Positions 45,272-54,753 of a stretch of 64,000 nucleotides of DNA are shown in pieces. Position numbers and translations under genes: made by a program. Source of the DNA: Sediminibacterium soli (GTDB taxonomy: Bacteria > Bacteroidota > Bacteroidia > Chitinophagales > Chitinophagaceae); contig NZ_JAACJR010000005.1 in assembly GCF_009939225.1 (NCBI RefSeq), forward strand, positions 64,387 to 128,386. Direction: 5' to 3'. Below the pieces are notes generated by a model. It searched no databases, had not been told where the DNA came from, and was given only the letters and a program-made list of their open reading frames with translations. Every line of letters begins with the position of its first letter. Position 1 is the stretch's first letter.

Positions 45272-45721
45272 TTATTTGATAATTTCAACGCTTCCGCCTG
45301 CTGCTTCGATAGCAGATTTAGCTTTGTCGCTGGCTGCGTTCACTTTGAAAGCCACTTTCGCTTTCAGTTCGCCGGTACCCAGCAATTTCACTTTATCCGT
45401 GCGGCTGATCAGGCCATTGATATACAGGTTCTCGAGAGAGAATTCGGTGAACCCGTATTTCTCAACCAGCTGGTCGATCTGGCCAAGGTTAAACACTTTG
45501 TATTCAACACGGTTATTGTTTTTGAAACCACGTTTGGGGATACGACGCTGGATAGGCATCTGACCGCCCTCGTGCGCCATTTTGCTTTTATAACCGGCGC
45601 GGCTTTGTCCGCCCTTGTTACCTTTTGTAGATGTACCGCCTTTACCGGAAGCTTCACCACGACCGATACGGATTCCTTTGTGTGTTGCGCCTTCTGCAGG
45701 CTTGAGTGTGTGTAATTTCAT
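45272..45721 (-). CDS. rplO: 50S ribosomal protein L15
   Basis: The 149-residue protein starts MKLHTLKPAEGATHKGIRIGRG in the usual way, with the Gly/Lys-rich stretch GEASGKGGTSTKGNKGGQSRAG that reaches into the 23S rRNA and the folded part KRGFKNNNRVEY. It sits between rpmD and secY. A 163-bp spacer with octamer repeats precedes it. Confidence 0.98.
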   Translation of the reverse strand: MKLHTLKPAEGATHKGIRIGRGEASGKGGTSTKGNKGGQSRAGYKSKMAHEGGQMPIQRRIPKRGFKNNNRVEYKVFNLGQIDQLVEKYGFTEFSLENLYINGLISRTDKVKLLGTGELKAKVAFKVNAASDKAKSAIEAAGGSVEIIK

Positions 45722-45765
45722 CTTGTATTGATTTTGAACTTTCGGGGAATCACCCCTCGCAATTA

Positions 45766-45880
45766 ATTTGAAAATTTGACAGTTTGAAAATTTGAAAATG
45801 GGGGAGCACCAGAAACTGAAAATGAATCAAGCATGTTGCTGACTCATTTTCAAATTAGTTCATCTTCAGATTTTCCAATT
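45766..45880. repeat. Octamer repeat with inverted copy, rpmD-rplO spacer
   Basis: Units of TTTGAAAA lie next to the rplO start (45766-45800) and inverted TTTTCAAA units next to the rpmD stop (45845-45880), with GGGGAGCACC between. The two sides can pair into a long RNA hairpin. Confidence 0.85.
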
Positions 45881-45884
45881 CGAA

Positions 45885-46064
45885 CTAAACCTCTTCCACT
45901 TTCACCAGGTGGCTCACCTTATTCACCATACCCAGGATCTGCGGAGTAGCTTCTACTTCTTTGGAGGCATGCAGTTTTTTCAGGCCCAGCGCAATCAGGG
46001 TTTGTTTCTGGCGCTCAGGTCTGTCGATTCCGCTTTTTACCTGTGTTATCTTGATCTTTTTCAT
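45885..46064 (-). CDS. rpmD: 50S ribosomal protein L30
   Basis: A 59-residue protein read from the ATG at 46062-46064 to a TAG at 45885-45887. The sequence begins KKIKITQVKSGIDRPERQK and continues LIALGLKKLHAS and PQILGMVNKVSHLVKVEEV, which is the complete L30 fold. It is placed between rpsE and rplO as in the spc operon, 47 bp after rpsE. Confidence 0.97.
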   Translation of the reverse strand: MKKIKITQVKSGIDRPERQKQTLIALGLKKLHASKEVEATPQILGMVNKVSHLVKVEEV

Positions 46065-46111
46065 GATTATACGTTTGTCTGACGATTGACGGATAAGGTC
46101 GCACGCAGGTA

Positions 46112-46633
46112 TTATCCATTGAATACTTTGGTCAGTTTCAGATTACGGTTCTTGGCCACTTCCACCGGCTCGCGAAGCAGGCTCAGCGCCTTGAGTGTGG
46201 CTTTTACCACGTTATGCGGATTGGCAGAACCCAGGCTTTTGGCAAGTACGTCGGTAACACCGGCGCTTTCCAGAACCGAGCGCATGCTGCCTCCCGCGAT
46301 CACACCCGCACCATGAGCGGCCGGTTTGATCAATACTTTGGCGGCACCTTCTTTCGCCCACTGTTCATGGGGGATGGTTCCGTGCATAATAGGCACTTTC
46401 ACCAGGTTCTTCTTAGCATCTTCGATACCTTTTGAAATGGCTTCCTGAACTTCTTTTGCTTTACCGAGGCCCTGACCTACCACACCGTTCTCATTACCTA
46501 CCACAACCAAAGCAGAGAAGCTGAAAGTACGGCCACCTTTTGTGGTCTTCACCACGCGGTTGATCGCCACCACTTTCTCTTTCAGTTCCAGTTCACCACC
46601 GGATTTCACCTTGTTTACGTTTACTTTAGACAT
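46112..46633 (-). CDS. rpsE: 30S ribosomal protein S5
   Basis: The 173-residue protein has the double-stranded-RNA-binding N-terminal domain ([25 protein letters not shown] in segments, [19 protein letters not shown]) and the C-terminal part with [21 protein letters not shown]5 helps decoding accuracy at the A site. It follows rplR by 30 bp. Confidence 0.98.
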   Translation of the reverse strand: MSKVNVNKVKSGGELELKEKVVAINRVVKTTKGGRTFSFSALVVVGNENGVVGQGLGKAKEVQEAISKGIEDAKKNLVKVPIMHGTIPHEQWAKEGAAKVLIKPAAHGAGVIAGGSMRSVLESAGVTDVLAKSLGSANPHNVVKATLKALSLLREPVEVAKNRNLKLTKVFNG

Positions 46634-46663
46634 CTATCTAACGATTAAATTGTTGTTAGCGAA

Positions 46664-47014
46664 TTAGAATTGAAGACCTCCCTCACGTGCACCGTCGGCA
46701 ACTGCCTTAACACGGCCATGGTACAGGTTACCGCCACGGTCAAATACGCAGACTGTAACACCCAGACCCGTTGCTTTCTGCGCGATAGCGGCACCAACGA
46801 GTTTTGATTTCTCGCTCTTGGTCGCTTTCTGTGCAGCGATGGATTTGTCTTTTGAAGAAGCTGCTGCGATCGTTACGCCGTTCTCATCATCGATCAATTG
46901 CGCATAGATCTCTGCATTGCTCCTGAATACAGCAAGACGCGGCGTGGCAGCCGTACCTACAACCTTCTTACGAATGCGGTACCTGATCTTCTGTTTTTGA
47001 ATTGAATTGCTCAT
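46664..47014 (-). CDS. rplR: 50S ribosomal protein L18
   Basis: A 116-residue protein with the 5S rRNA-binding pattern: basic N-terminus (QKQKIRYRIRKKV), TPRLAVFRSNAEIYAQLIDD, and the end VCVFDRGGNLYHGRVKAVADGAREGGL. Normal length and position after rplF. The spacer upstream (107 bp) holds TTGTTGAAC/TTTAATTG-type repeats. Confidence 0.98.
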   Translation of the reverse strand: MSNSIQKQKIRYRIRKKVVGTAATPRLAVFRSNAEIYAQLIDDENGVTIAAASSKDKSIAAQKATKSEKSKLVGAAIAQKATGLGVTVCVFDRGGNLYHGRVKAVADGAREGGLQF

Positions 47015-47121
47015 CTTTTTGTATTTGCACCTCCGATACGGCCGGAAGTTATTTTATGAATTGTTGAACTGTTTAATTGTTACACGGCTGTTGAACCATG
47101 CATCAATCAAACAATATAACC

Positions 47122-47676
47122 TTATTTACCAGCAGCTTTACCAGCTTTCCTTCTCAACACCTCACCGGCGTATTTCACACCTTTGCCTTTGTATGGTTCC
47201 GGCTTACGCAGGCTTCTCAGTTTGGCAGCCACCTGGCCGATCAGTTGTTTATCGATACCCTCAAGCATGATCTTGGGGTTCTGTCCTTTTTCCGTAACAG
47301 TGGCCACTTTCAGTTCTTTGGGAACTTCGAAAATGATGTTGTGAGAATAACCCAGCGCCAGATCGAGCAGGTTACCGGTATTGGCGGCTTTAAAACCCAC
47401 ACCCACCAGTTCCAGGTCTTTCTTATAGCCATCGGTCACACCTTTTACCAGGTTCGCGATCAGTGCGCGGTACAAACCGTGCATGGCGCGGTGACGGATC
47501 TGGTCGGTAGGACGTGTGAACAGCACTTCGCCGTCTTTCACTTCCACCTTGATATCCCTGTCAATGGTTTCTTTCAGTTCGCCTTTAGGGCCTTTTACAG
47601 TTACCACATTGTCGCTGCTAACGGTGATGGTTACACCGGCAGGCACTACAACTGGTTGTTTTCCGATACGAGACAT
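47122..47676 (-). CDS. rplF: 50S ribosomal protein L6
   Basis: The 184-residue protein starts SRIGKQPVVVPAGVTITV and has the second domain ending with the L6 signature LRSLRKPEPYKGKGVKYAGE. It lies near the factor-binding site of the large subunit. A 114-bp spacer separates it from rpsH. Confidence 0.98.
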   Translation of the reverse strand: MSRIGKQPVVVPAGVTITVSSDNVVTVKGPKGELKETIDRDIKVEVKDGEVLFTRPTDQIRHRAMHGLYRALIANLVKGVTDGYKKDLELVGVGFKAANTGNLLDLALGYSHNIIFEVPKELKVATVTEKGQNPKIMLEGIDKQLIGQVAAKLRSLRKPEPYKGKGVKYAGEVLRRKAGKAAGK

Positions 47677-47790
47677 AGTCGTTTGTTTTTTTGTTGAATC
47701 AATCTTCCTGCAGTGTTCAGCTCCGACTAAAAAGCTTAATTGTCACACAGGACGTTTATCTTTTTGTGCGAAATACGCACATTGCTGTGC

Positions 47791-48189
47791 TTACGATACG
47801 TAGCAAAGGATCTCACCACCTACATTCTGCGCCTTGGCCTGTTTGTCGGTCAAAACACCTTTGGATGTGCTGAGGATAGCGATACCCAGGCCATTGATCA
47901 CACGTTTGATCTCCGAAGGCTTTGCGTACTGGCGCAAACCCGGACGGCTTACACGCTCCAGGGAGCGGATAGCGGCCTGTTTGGTCTGCGGATCGTACTT
48001 CAACGCGATCTTGATCAAACCCTGCTTGTTATCATCCTCGAACTTGTACTTCAGGATATATCCCTGCTCGTACAGGATCTCTGTCATACGCTTCTTCAGG
48101 TTAGACGCAGGAATTTCAACCAGCCTGTGGCCAGCCATCTGGGCGTTGCGGATTCTGGTTAAGAAGTCTGCTATAGGATCAGTTACCAT
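47791..48189 (-). CDS. rpsH: 30S ribosomal protein S8
   Basis: A 132-residue protein beginning TDPIADFLTRIRNAQMAGH with the C-terminal S8 signature (GLGIAILSTSKGVLTDKQA). S8 binds 16S rRNA and in E. coli also represses the spc operon by binding its mRNA. I did not find an obvious copy of that target here. Confidence 0.98.
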   Translation of the reverse strand: MVTDPIADFLTRIRNAQMAGHRLVEIPASNLKKRMTEILYEQGYILKYKFEDDNKQGLIKIALKYDPQTKQAAIRSLERVSRPGLRQYAKPSEIKRVINGLGIAILSTSKGVLTDKQAKAQNVGGEILCYVS

Positions 48190-48298
48190 GTTTGTTATAA
48201 TTAGTTCTTGTTAGAATTTTTGTTTGTTGGCCTGTTTGTCTGTTGCCGGTTCCCTGTTAAGCAGATTCCCCGCGACGGACACAGACACCTTCTCCAAC

Positions 48299-48568
48299 TT
48301 ACCAGCTCGCTTTTTTCACGCCTGGGATCTGGCCGTTGAGTGCCATATCGCGGAAGATCACACGGGACATGCCGAAATAGCGCATATAACCCCTGGGACG
48401 TCCGGTAAGCTGACAACGGTTTTTCAACCTTACGGGAGAAGCGTTTTTTGGAAGTTTATCCAATGCTGCATAATCTCCGGCTGCTTTTAAAGCTGCGCGT
48501 TTTTCAGCAAACTGGGCTACCAGTTTTTCACGCTTTCTCTGCCTGGCTTTGATGGATTCTTTTGCCAT
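48299..48568 (-). CDS. rpsN: 30S ribosomal protein S14, zinc-free long form
   Basis: An 89-residue protein with the motif [22 protein letters not shown]. The CxxC pairs of the zinc-binding form are missing, so it is the long zinc-independent form. It begins three bases after the rplE stop codon. Confidence 0.98.
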   Translation of the reverse strand: MAKESIKARQRKREKLVAQFAEKRAALKAAGDYAALDKLPKNASPVRLKNRCQLTGRPRGYMRYFGMSRVIFRDMALNGQIPGVKKASW

Positions 48569-48571
48569 GTA

Positions 48572-49147
48572 TTAGTTGTTTTCTTTTTTAGCATTTTTGA
48601 AAGGCATACCCAGTTCTTTCAGGAGCTCGTAAGCTTCTTCGTTGGTGCCTGCTGTTGTTACGAATGTGATATCCAGACCGGTGATCTTGTTCACTTTGTC
48701 GATATCGATCTCGGGGAAGATGATCTGCTCTGTAACGCCCAGGGTATAGTTACCGCGGCCGTCGAAAGCCTTATCGCTGATCCCTTTGAAGTCACGTACA
48801 CGGGGCAACGCCACGGATACCAGCCTGTCGAGGAATTCGTACATTTTTTCTCCCCTCAAAGTAACGCGGGCGCCGATCGGCATGCCTTTACGCAGTTTGA
48901 AGTTTGAGATATCTTTTTTGGATACAGTAGGAACCGCTTTCTGACCAGTGATCATGGCCAGTTCTTCTACTGCGATATCCACCAGTTTCTTATCGGTTAC
49001 CGCACCGTTTACGCCACGGTTAATGCAGATCTTCTCCAGTTTGGGAGCCTGCATAACAGTTTTGTAAGAGAATTTTTTCATCAAGGCAGGGATCACCTCT
49101 TTGGTGTATTTGTCTGCCAGTCTCGGAGTGTATTTTACAGTACTCAT
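48572..49147 (-). CDS. rplE: 50S ribosomal protein L5
   Basis: A 191-residue protein that binds 5S rRNA and contacts the P-site tRNA. Clear blocks are [36 protein letters not shown], and [25 protein letters not shown] in segments. Its start codon overlaps the rplX stop by four bases, pointing to translational coupling. Confidence 0.98.
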   Translation of the reverse strand: MSTVKYTPRLADKYTKEVIPALMKKFSYKTVMQAPKLEKICINRGVNGAVTDKKLVDIAVEELAMITGQKAVPTVSKKDISNFKLRKGMPIGARVTLRGEKMYEFLDRLVSVALPRVRDFKGISDKAFDGRGNYTLGVTEQIIFPEIDIDKVNKITGLDITFVTTAGTNEEAYELLKELGMPFKNAKKENN

Positions 49148-49488
49148 TTGATTACCTCCCCTGATTTTTTAGAGATACGAACTAATTTACCGTTCTCACG
49201 TGTGCGTTTTGCTTTGGTTGGCTCTCCTTTCTTGGCATCCCACAGCATAACATTGCTGATGCTGATAGGCGCTTCGATCTTAACGATACCACCCTTTGTA
49301 TTGGATGCGGAAGGCTTGGTGTGCTTGGTAACAATGTTCACGCCTTCTACCACAACACGTGGTTTTTCTGCGTCAACGATCACTTCCAACACCTTGCGCG
49401 GTTTTTTCAGATCCTTGTCATCACCGGTGATCACCACTACGGTATCTCCTTTTTTGATGTTGAATTTGGGTTTGAATCTTGTACTCAT
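49144..49488 (-). CDS. rplX: 50S ribosomal protein L24
   Basis: A 114-residue protein with the KOW motif [23 protein letters not shown] and [20 protein letters not shown]24 starts assembly of the large subunit. It lies between rplN and rplE. The upstream 93-bp spacer has GCTTAACGCT repeats. Confidence 0.98.
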   Translation of the reverse strand: MSTRFKPKFNIKKGDTVVVITGDDKDLKKPRKVLEVIVDAEKPRVVVEGVNIVTKHTKPSASNTKGGIVKIEAPISISNVMLWDAKKGEPTKAKRTRENGKLVRISKKSGEVIK

Positions 49489-49581
49489 CTTTTTATGCTT
49501 AGTGCTTAACGCTAAAAGCTTAACGCTTCGCTTGTTTTTACTTTATCGCTTTCAGCCTTCCGGCTACAGCGTTGTGCTTTA

Positions 49582-49950
49582 CTACAGTACTTCCGGAGCC
49601 AGCGAAATGATCTTCATATAGCCCTTATCGCGCAGTTCCCTGGCAACAGGTCCGAAGATACGCGTGCCACGGGGCTCGTCTGCATTGTTCAGTAACACCA
49701 CAGCGTTGTCGTCGAAACGGATATAAGAACCGTCTTTACGGCGCAGTTTGTTGGTTGTACGAACGATCACTGCTTTTGATACGGTACCTTTTTTCACACC
49801 GCCGGCGGGAATGGCATCCTTTACGGTAACCACGATCTTGTCGCCGATCTTTGCATAATCCTGTCCGCTGTTACCCAGTACACGGATACACAGCACCTCT
49901 TTGGCACCACTGTTATCAGCTACATTCAATCTGCTTTCTTGCTGAATCAT
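49582..49950 (-). CDS. rplN: 50S ribosomal protein L14
   Basis: A 122-residue protein beginning [19 protein letters not shown] with the signature [20 protein letters not shown] and [20 protein letters not shown]. It forms bridges to the small subunit. Spacers of about 100 bp lie on both sides. Confidence 0.98.
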   Translation of the reverse strand: MIQQESRLNVADNSGAKEVLCIRVLGNSGQDYAKIGDKIVVTVKDAIPAGGVKKGTVSKAVIVRTTNKLRRKDGSYIRFDDNAVVLLNNADEPRGTRIFGPVARELRDKGYMKIISLAPEVL

Positions 49951-50058
49951 TTTATTTAGCTTTTAGCTTTTTTAGCGGCCCCTTTCGGGACCAGAATCTT
50001 TATTATGCCTTGTCAATAGCACTGCGTATACCGCAGGGCATCGCCAACGGACAATCAA

Positions 50059-50316
50059 TTATTTCGCTTTCTCAACGATCTCAACCAGTCTCCAGCGTTT
50101 TGTTTTGCTGAGAGGGCGGGTTTCCATGATCTTCACCACATCACCAATTCCGCACTCGCTTTTTTCGTCGTGGGCGTGGAATTTTGTGGTCTTCTTTACG
50201 AACTTACCATAGATCGGGTGTTTTACTTTTCTTTCAACCGCCACGGTGATGGTCTTGTCCATCTTGTCGCTGGTTACGATCCCGGTCCTTGTTTTACGCA
50301 AATTTCTTTCAGCCAT
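50059..50316 (-). CDS. rpsQ: 30S ribosomal protein S17
   Basis: An 85-residue OB-fold protein with [20 protein letters not shown] and [20 protein letters not shown]. It binds 16S rRNA early in assembly. Its start codon is preceded on the coding strand by (CTAAAAG)-type repeats. Confidence 0.98.
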   Translation of the reverse strand: MAERNLRKTRTGIVTSDKMDKTITVAVERKVKHPIYGKFVKKTTKFHAHDEKSECGIGDVVKIMETRPLSKTKRWRLVEIVEKAK

Positions 50317-50412
50317 TTTTTTAGCTTTTAGCTTTTAGCGGTCAGTCCCCACAGTTACCGTTGAGACCGGCCATATTTTAATTTGTTCTGTGCCGCTTAG
50401 TGCCGGCTATTA

Positions 50413-50628
50413 TTACGCGCCCAGTTCTTTTTTCTTCAGCTCGGTTTTCAGCCTTGCCACATCCCTGCGGAGTTCACGGATGCTCATAGGATTTTCGAGC
50501 GGAGAGATCGCGTGTGCGAATTCCAATTTCTTCAAACGGAGCTGGTCTTCTGCGATCCTGCTTTTCAGGTCAACTGCATTCAGTCCTGCGATTGATTTAT
50601 TGAATTCGTATGATTTTTTGTTTGCCAT
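50413..50628 (-). CDS. rpmC: 50S ribosomal protein L29
   Basis: A 71-residue two-helix protein with LKSRIAEDQLRLKKLEFAHA and the L29 signature MSIRELRRDVARLKTEL. It sits at the peptide exit tunnel. It has the normal place between rplP and rpsQ. Confidence 0.97.
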   Translation of the reverse strand: MANKKSYEFNKSIAGLNAVDLKSRIAEDQLRLKKLEFAHAISPLENPMSIRELRRDVARLKTELKKKELGA

Positions 50629-50636
50629 GATTTCAA

Positions 50637-50728
50637 TTTGAAAATTTGAACATTTGAAAATTTGAAAGTGTGTTTACTCCCGGCAACTGAAAATCATTTT
50701 CAAATCTTCAAATTGCCTCATTTTCAAA
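50637..50728. repeat. Octamer repeat with inverted copy, rplP-rpmC spacer
   Basis: TTTGAAAA-type units at about 50637-50668 face TTTTCAAA-type units at about 50696-50728. One side touches the rpmC start, the other the rplP stop. Confidence 0.85.
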
Positions 50729-50732
50729 TTCC

Positions 50733-51152
50733 TTATGCCTGCAAATCCCTCCTGATGATGAATTTGGTTGCGATCGGTAATTTTTGTGCAGCCAGGTGCA
50801 TTGCTTCTTTGGCCACCGCTTCTGTAACACCATCGCATTCGAAGATGATACGTCCTGGTTCCACAACAGCCGCCCAGAATTCAGGGTTACCTTTACCCTT
50901 ACCCATCCTCACCTCTGCCGGTTTGCGGGTGATGATTTTGTCAGGGAAAACGCGGATCCATACATTACCTTCCCGCTTCATTGCACGCGTCATTGCCTGA
51001 CGTGCCGATTCGATCTGGCGGTTGGTCAACCAGATGGGTTCGAGCGCTTTCAGTGCATAAGATCCGAAAGAGATCGAAGTACCACGCTTGGCCACCTCGC
51101 GGATACGTCCTTTTTGCTGTTTCCTATGTTTGCTTCTTTTAGGCTGTAACAT
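50733..51152 (-). CDS. rplP: 50S ribosomal protein L16
   Basis: A 139-residue protein with [20 protein letters not shown], the signature [19 protein letters not shown] and [19 protein letters not shown]. It lies at the A-site side of the peptidyl-transferase centre. The arginine hydroxylated in E. coli lies in this last block and appears to be lysine or absent here, which I note with low certainty. Confidence 0.97.
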   Translation of the reverse strand: MLQPKRSKHRKQQKGRIREVAKRGTSISFGSYALKALEPIWLTNRQIESARQAMTRAMKREGNVWIRVFPDKIITRKPAEVRMGKGKGNPEFWAAVVEPGRIIFECDGVTEAVAKEAMHLAAQKLPIATKFIIRRDLQA

Positions 51153-51158
51153 TTAAGT

Positions 51159-51256
51159 CAATTTGAAAATTTGAAAATTTGAAAATTTGAAAATGGTTCT
51201 TTCGCCCCAGCAACTTTGAAAATCATTTTCAAATTTTCAAATTGCGTTATTTTCAA
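51159..51256. repeat. Octamer repeat with inverted copy, rpsC-rplP spacer
   Basis: Four TTTGAAAA units at 51161-51194 face TTTTCAAA units at about 51226-51256, separated by about 30 bp. The repeats reach the rpsC stop codon. Confidence 0.88.
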
Positions 51257-51257
51257 A

Positions 51258-52055
51258 TTATCCCCTCCTTCCTCCTCCACGGTTATCACCGCCACGGCCG
51301 CCGCCACGACGATCATCTCTCCTGTCGCCACGATCCCTTCTGTCGCCACGGTCATCACCGCCGCGCTCTCTTCTGTCGCTCATATCGTTCTTACCGCCAA
51401 CGAAGTTGGGGTTCAGTTCGCGTTTGCCAAGCACTTCTCCTTTACAGATCCATACCTTGATACCGATCTTACCGTAAACGGTTTGTGCAAACACGTTTGC
51501 GTAATCGATATCCATACGGAAAGTATGCAGAGGCGTACGTCCTTGTTTGAATTCTTCGCTACGTGCGATCTCGGCACCACCCAAACGTCCGCTCAGTTTC
51601 ACTTTGATACCTTCCGCACCCATACGGAGTGTAGAAGCAATCGCCATTTTGGTAGCACGTTTGAAGTTGATACGGTTCTCGATCTGACGTGCGATGGTGT
51701 CACCAACGATGGTGGCATCCAGCTCGGGGCGACGGATCTCGAGGATGTTGATCTGAACATCTTCTTTACCAGTCAGCTTTTTCAGCTCTTCTTTGATACG
51801 ATCAACCTCGCCACCGCCCTTACCGATAATGATACCGGGTTTGGATGTATGGATGGTAACGATCAGTTTACCAAGCGTGCGCTCGATAACGATCTTGGCG
51901 ATACCGCCTTTGCTGATACGTGCATTCAGGTAAGTACGGATCTTATGGTCTTCGATCAGTTTAGACGCGTAGTCTTTCTTGTTACCATACCAGTTACTGT
52001 CCCATCCGCGGATGATACCTAACCTGTTACCAATTGGATTTGCTTTCTGACCCAT
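51258..52055 (-). CDS. rpsC: 30S ribosomal protein S3 with an RGG/RD-rich C-terminal tail
   Basis: S3 lies at the mRNA entry. The core (about residues 1-220) shows [20 protein letters not shown], the KH domain with [20 protein letters not shown] and the C-terminal domain ([21 protein letters not shown] in segments). The total is 265 residues; about 40 at the end (226-265) are almost only Arg, Gly and Asp in RGD/DRR/RGG runs. The core is ordinary; the tail is longer and lower in complexity than in E. coli. Confidence 0.97.
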   Translation of the reverse strand: MGQKANPIGNRLGIIRGWDSNWYGNKKDYASKLIEDHKIRTYLNARISKGGIAKIVIERTLGKLIVTIHTSKPGIIIGKGGGEVDRIKEELKKLTGKEDVQINILEIRRPELDATIVGDTIARQIENRINFKRATKMAIASTLRMGAEGIKVKLSGRLGGAEIARSEEFKQGRTPLHTFRMDIDYANVFAQTVYGKIGIKVWICKGEVLGKRELNPNFVGGKNDMSDRRERGGDDRGDRRDRGDRRDDRRGGGRGGDNRGGGRRG

Positions 52056-52068
52056 ATAATGGTTTCAA

Positions 52069-52413
52069 TTAGTTTTTAGAATCTACGATTATTGTTACGT
52101 GGTTGCTGCGTTTACGAACCCTGTATCCGCGGCCCTGTGGTGCCGGGCGCATACGTTTCAGAACGCGGCCGCCATCCACAAACACGGTCTTTACCACCAG
52201 GCTGCTGTCTGCCGCACTGGAACCGCTGTTTTTCTGTTCCCAGTTATTGATGGCGCTCTTCAGCAGTTTTGCCAGTGGAACGGCATTGTGCTGCGGGTGG
52301 TGTTCAAGAATGGCCAGGGCCTTCTCTACCTCCATTCCACGGATCACATCAGCCAGCAAACGCATCTTGCGCGGGCCTGTGGGATAGTTGTTCAGTTTTG
52401 CTACTGCTTCCAT
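52069..52413 (-). CDS. rplV: 50S ribosomal protein L22
   Basis: A 114-residue protein with the long hairpin that lines the exit tunnel ([29 protein letters not shown] in segments) and the N-terminal [20 protein letters not shown]. It starts 89 bp after rpsS and ends 13 bp before rpsC. Confidence 0.97.
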   Translation of the reverse strand: MEAVAKLNNYPTGPRKMRLLADVIRGMEVEKALAILEHHPQHNAVPLAKLLKSAINNWEQKNSGSSAADSSLVVKTVFVDGGRVLKRMRPAPQGRGYRVRKRSNHVTIIVDSKN

Positions 52414-52427
52414 TTATTTTAGTTTGT

Positions 52428-52498
52428 GGTCTCTGGTCTCTGGTCTGCAATTGTTCGTGGTTTTACCCACAGACGACAGACCACTGACTACAGACTTA
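52428..52498. repeat. Heptamer repeat with inverted copy, rpsS-rplV spacer
   Basis: TGGTCTC units at about 52428-52450 face CAGACCAC/CAGAC-type units at about 52470-52498 that can pair with them imperfectly. A small GTGG/CCAC hairpin lies between. Confidence 0.75.
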
Positions 52499-52502
52499 TC
52501 AA

Positions 52503-52772
52503 TTATTTTTTCGCTCCTGCATGTCCTTTGAAGTTCCTGGTTGGTGCAAACTCACCGAGTTTGTGGCCTACCATGAATTCTGTTACGTAAACCGGGATAA
52601 ACTTGTTGCCGTTGTGTACAGCGAACGTGTGCCCGACAAAATCCGGTGTAATGGTACTGCGGCGGCTCCAGGTTTTGATAACACCTTTCTTCAGCTTGCC
52701 GTCAGTCATACCCAACACTTTGCTTTCCAGACTGGAGTCTACGTAAGGGCCTTTTTTAATTGAACGAGCCAT
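52503..52772 (-). CDS. rpsS: 30S ribosomal protein S19
   Basis: An 89-residue protein beginning [18 protein letters not shown] with the signature [21 protein letters not shown] and [17 protein letters not shown]. It sits in the head of the small subunit. Length and place are normal. Confidence 0.98.
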   Translation of the reverse strand: MARSIKKGPYVDSSLESKVLGMTDGKLKKGVIKTWSRRSTITPDFVGHTFAVHNGNKFIPVYVTEFMVGHKLGEFAPTRNFKGHAGAKK

Positions 52773-52783
52773 ATCAATTGGTT

Positions 52784-52876
52784 AATTTGAAAATTTGAAA
52801 ATTTGAAAATGTATCATCCTGTTTAAAGTGGCATTTGAAAAACATTCTCAAATTTTCAAATGGCCACATTTTCAAA
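52784..52876. repeat. Octamer repeat with inverted copy, rplB-rpsS spacer
   Basis: Three TTTGAAAA units at about 52786-52811 face TTTTCAAA-type units at about 52848-52876, which reach the rplB stop codon. Confidence 0.87.
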
Positions 52877-53716
52877 TTACTTCGCCAGTTTCTTTCCGTC
52901 ACGACGCTGGATGATCAGCTTATCGCTGCCTTTTCCTTTGGTACGTGTTTTTTCGCCTTTGGCGTATTTACCGGTTCTGCTGCGCGGGTGACCGCCTGAA
53001 GCTTTACCTTCACCACCACCCATCGGGTGATCAACAGGGTTCATGGCAACACCGCGAACACGCGGGCGAACACCTTTCCAGCGGTTCTTACCCGCTTTAC
53101 CGGCAGTTTCGAGGTTATGGTCGCTGTTGGAAACCACACCCACTGTTGCGTAACAGTTGATCAGCACTTTCCTCAATTCGCCGGAAGGCATTTTGAGTAC
53201 GGCGTATTTTTCTTCCTTGTTGGCAAGCTGCGCAGAAGAACCTGCACTTCTCACCAGTTTTGCGCCCTGGCCGGGCTGCAATTCGATATTATGGATCATG
53301 GTACCGAGCGGCATGTTCTTCATCAGAAGCGCATTACCGATCTCAGGAGCCACTTCGTCGCCTGCGATAACTGCAGCACCTACCTGCAGACCCTGGGGAG
53401 CGATGATATAGCTCTTCTTCCCATCGGGATATTGCAGCAGGGCGATAAATGCAGTACGGTTGGGATCGTACTCGATAGACAATACCGTACCGGGAACATC
53501 ACGCACACTTCTTTTGAAGTCGATGATACGGTAGTGGTGCTTGTTGCCACCGCCCATATAACGTGATACGCGGCGACCCTGTGAGTTACGGCCGGCAGTG
53601 CTTTTCTGCGCTTCCAGCAGGCTCTTTTCGGGCTTGTTGGTAGTGATCTCTGCATACGCATTACCAATCTTCCAGCGGGTTCCTGCGGTGATCGGTTTGT
53701 ACTTTTTCAGTGCCAT
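52877..53716 (-). CDS. rplB: 50S ribosomal protein L2
   Basis: A 279-residue protein needed for peptidyl-transferase function. Clear blocks are [22 protein letters not shown] in segments, [19 protein letters not shown] and the C-terminal [21 protein letters not shown], which holds the essential histidine. Confidence 0.98.
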   Translation of the reverse strand: MALKKYKPITAGTRWKIGNAYAEITTNKPEKSLLEAQKSTAGRNSQGRRVSRYMGGGNKHHYRIIDFKRSVRDVPGTVLSIEYDPNRTAFIALLQYPDGKKSYIIAPQGLQVGAAVIAGDEVAPEIGNALLMKNMPLGTMIHNIELQPGQGAKLVRSAGSSAQLANKEEKYAVLKMPSGELRKVLINCYATVGVVSNSDHNLETAGKAGKNRWKGVRPRVRGVAMNPVDHPMGGGEGKASGGHPRSRTGKYAKGEKTRTKGKGSDKLIIQRRDGKKLAK

Positions 53717-53763
53717 TTTCTATTCTTCGTTTTTGCGGACTTTTCAGCTCCGCGTGCTATAAA

Positions 53764-54063
53764 TCAGATGTTTGAATACAGGTCGATGCTCTCTCCCTCC
53801 GCTACGGTTACCAATGCTTTCTTATAAGCACCTTTCATACCCTGTATAAAGCCTGTTTTTGTATAACGGGCCTTGTTTTTACCCGGAACAACGGAAGTGT
53901 TCACTTCTACCACGCTTACGCCGTAGAATTCTTCGATTGCTTTTTTGATCTCGAGCTTATTTGCCTTGCGGTCAACGCGGAAAGCGTACTTTCTGAGTTT
54001 CTCCTGCTGGGCATTTGCCTTTTCGGTCAAAATGGGTTTTATCAATACTTGTGACAGTTTCAT
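53764..54063 (-). CDS. rplW: 50S ribosomal protein L23
   Basis: A 99-residue protein with LIKPILTEKANAQQEKLRKY and FRVDRKANKLEIKKAIEEFYGV. It forms the docking site for trigger factor and SRP at the exit tunnel. Confidence 0.97.
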   Translation of the reverse strand: MKLSQVLIKPILTEKANAQQEKLRKYAFRVDRKANKLEIKKAIEEFYGVSVVEVNTSVVPGKNKARYTKTGFIQGMKGAYKKALVTVAEGESIDLYSNI

Positions 54064-54090
54064 GTCTATCTTTTTGAAACGTTACTTAAA

Positions 54091-54735
54091 TTATGCTTCT
54101 GCGCCCGCTTCTTCTTCTGCGAAGATCTTGGCAGTGTTTTCTGTGATCAACAGCACATCGGCGTTCATGATCTCGTACGTATTAACATCAGCCAGCAATG
54201 AACTGGTAACGTTAGGTATGTTACGTGTGCTCAGGTACAGGTTATCGTTGTACTCGGGCAGAACGATCAGGGCTTTTTTGTCGGCCACTTTCAGGTTGCT
54301 CATGATCTCGGCTACCTGCTTGGTTTTGGGCGCGTCCAGGTTAATGTCTTCCACCACGTAGATAGCGCTGTCTTTTGCTTTATGGCTGAGTGCAGAGATC
54401 TTGGCGAGATCCTTCACCTTGCGGTTCAGTTTGAAACCGTAAGCATGAGGTTTGGGTCCGAAGATGGTACCACCGCCTTTATACAGGGGGTTACGGATAT
54501 TGCCTTTACGGGAACCGCCGGTGCCTTTCTGTTTGTGCAGTTTACGGCTCGCACCCTGCACTTCGGCACGGGTCTTTACCTTATGCGTACCCTGACGGGC
54601 AGCAGCGAGGTATTGTTTCACGGCCAGGTAAATCACATGATCGTTGGGTTCAACGCCGAATACTTCTTCGGGCAACTCAACCGACCTGCCGGTTTTCTGT
54701 CCTTTTATATCTAATACGTCTAATTTCATGTTCAT
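54091..54735 (-). CDS. rplD: 50S ribosomal protein L4
   Basis: A 214-residue protein with the extended loop rich in basic residues (GASRKLHKQKGTGGSRKGN, RNPLYKGGGTIFGPKPHAYG) and the globular part with VVEDINLDAPKTKQ. In many bacteria L4 also represses the S10 operon through its leader RNA. Confidence 0.98.
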   Translation of the reverse strand: MNMKLDVLDIKGQKTGRSVELPEEVFGVEPNDHVIYLAVKQYLAAARQGTHKVKTRAEVQGASRKLHKQKGTGGSRKGNIRNPLYKGGGTIFGPKPHAYGFKLNRKVKDLAKISALSHKAKDSAIYVVEDINLDAPKTKQVAEIMSNLKVADKKALIVLPEYNDNLYLSTRNIPNVTSSLLADVNTYEIMNADVLLITENTAKIFAEEEAGAEA

Positions 54736-54753
54736 TCAGTTAAAGTGTGTGAT

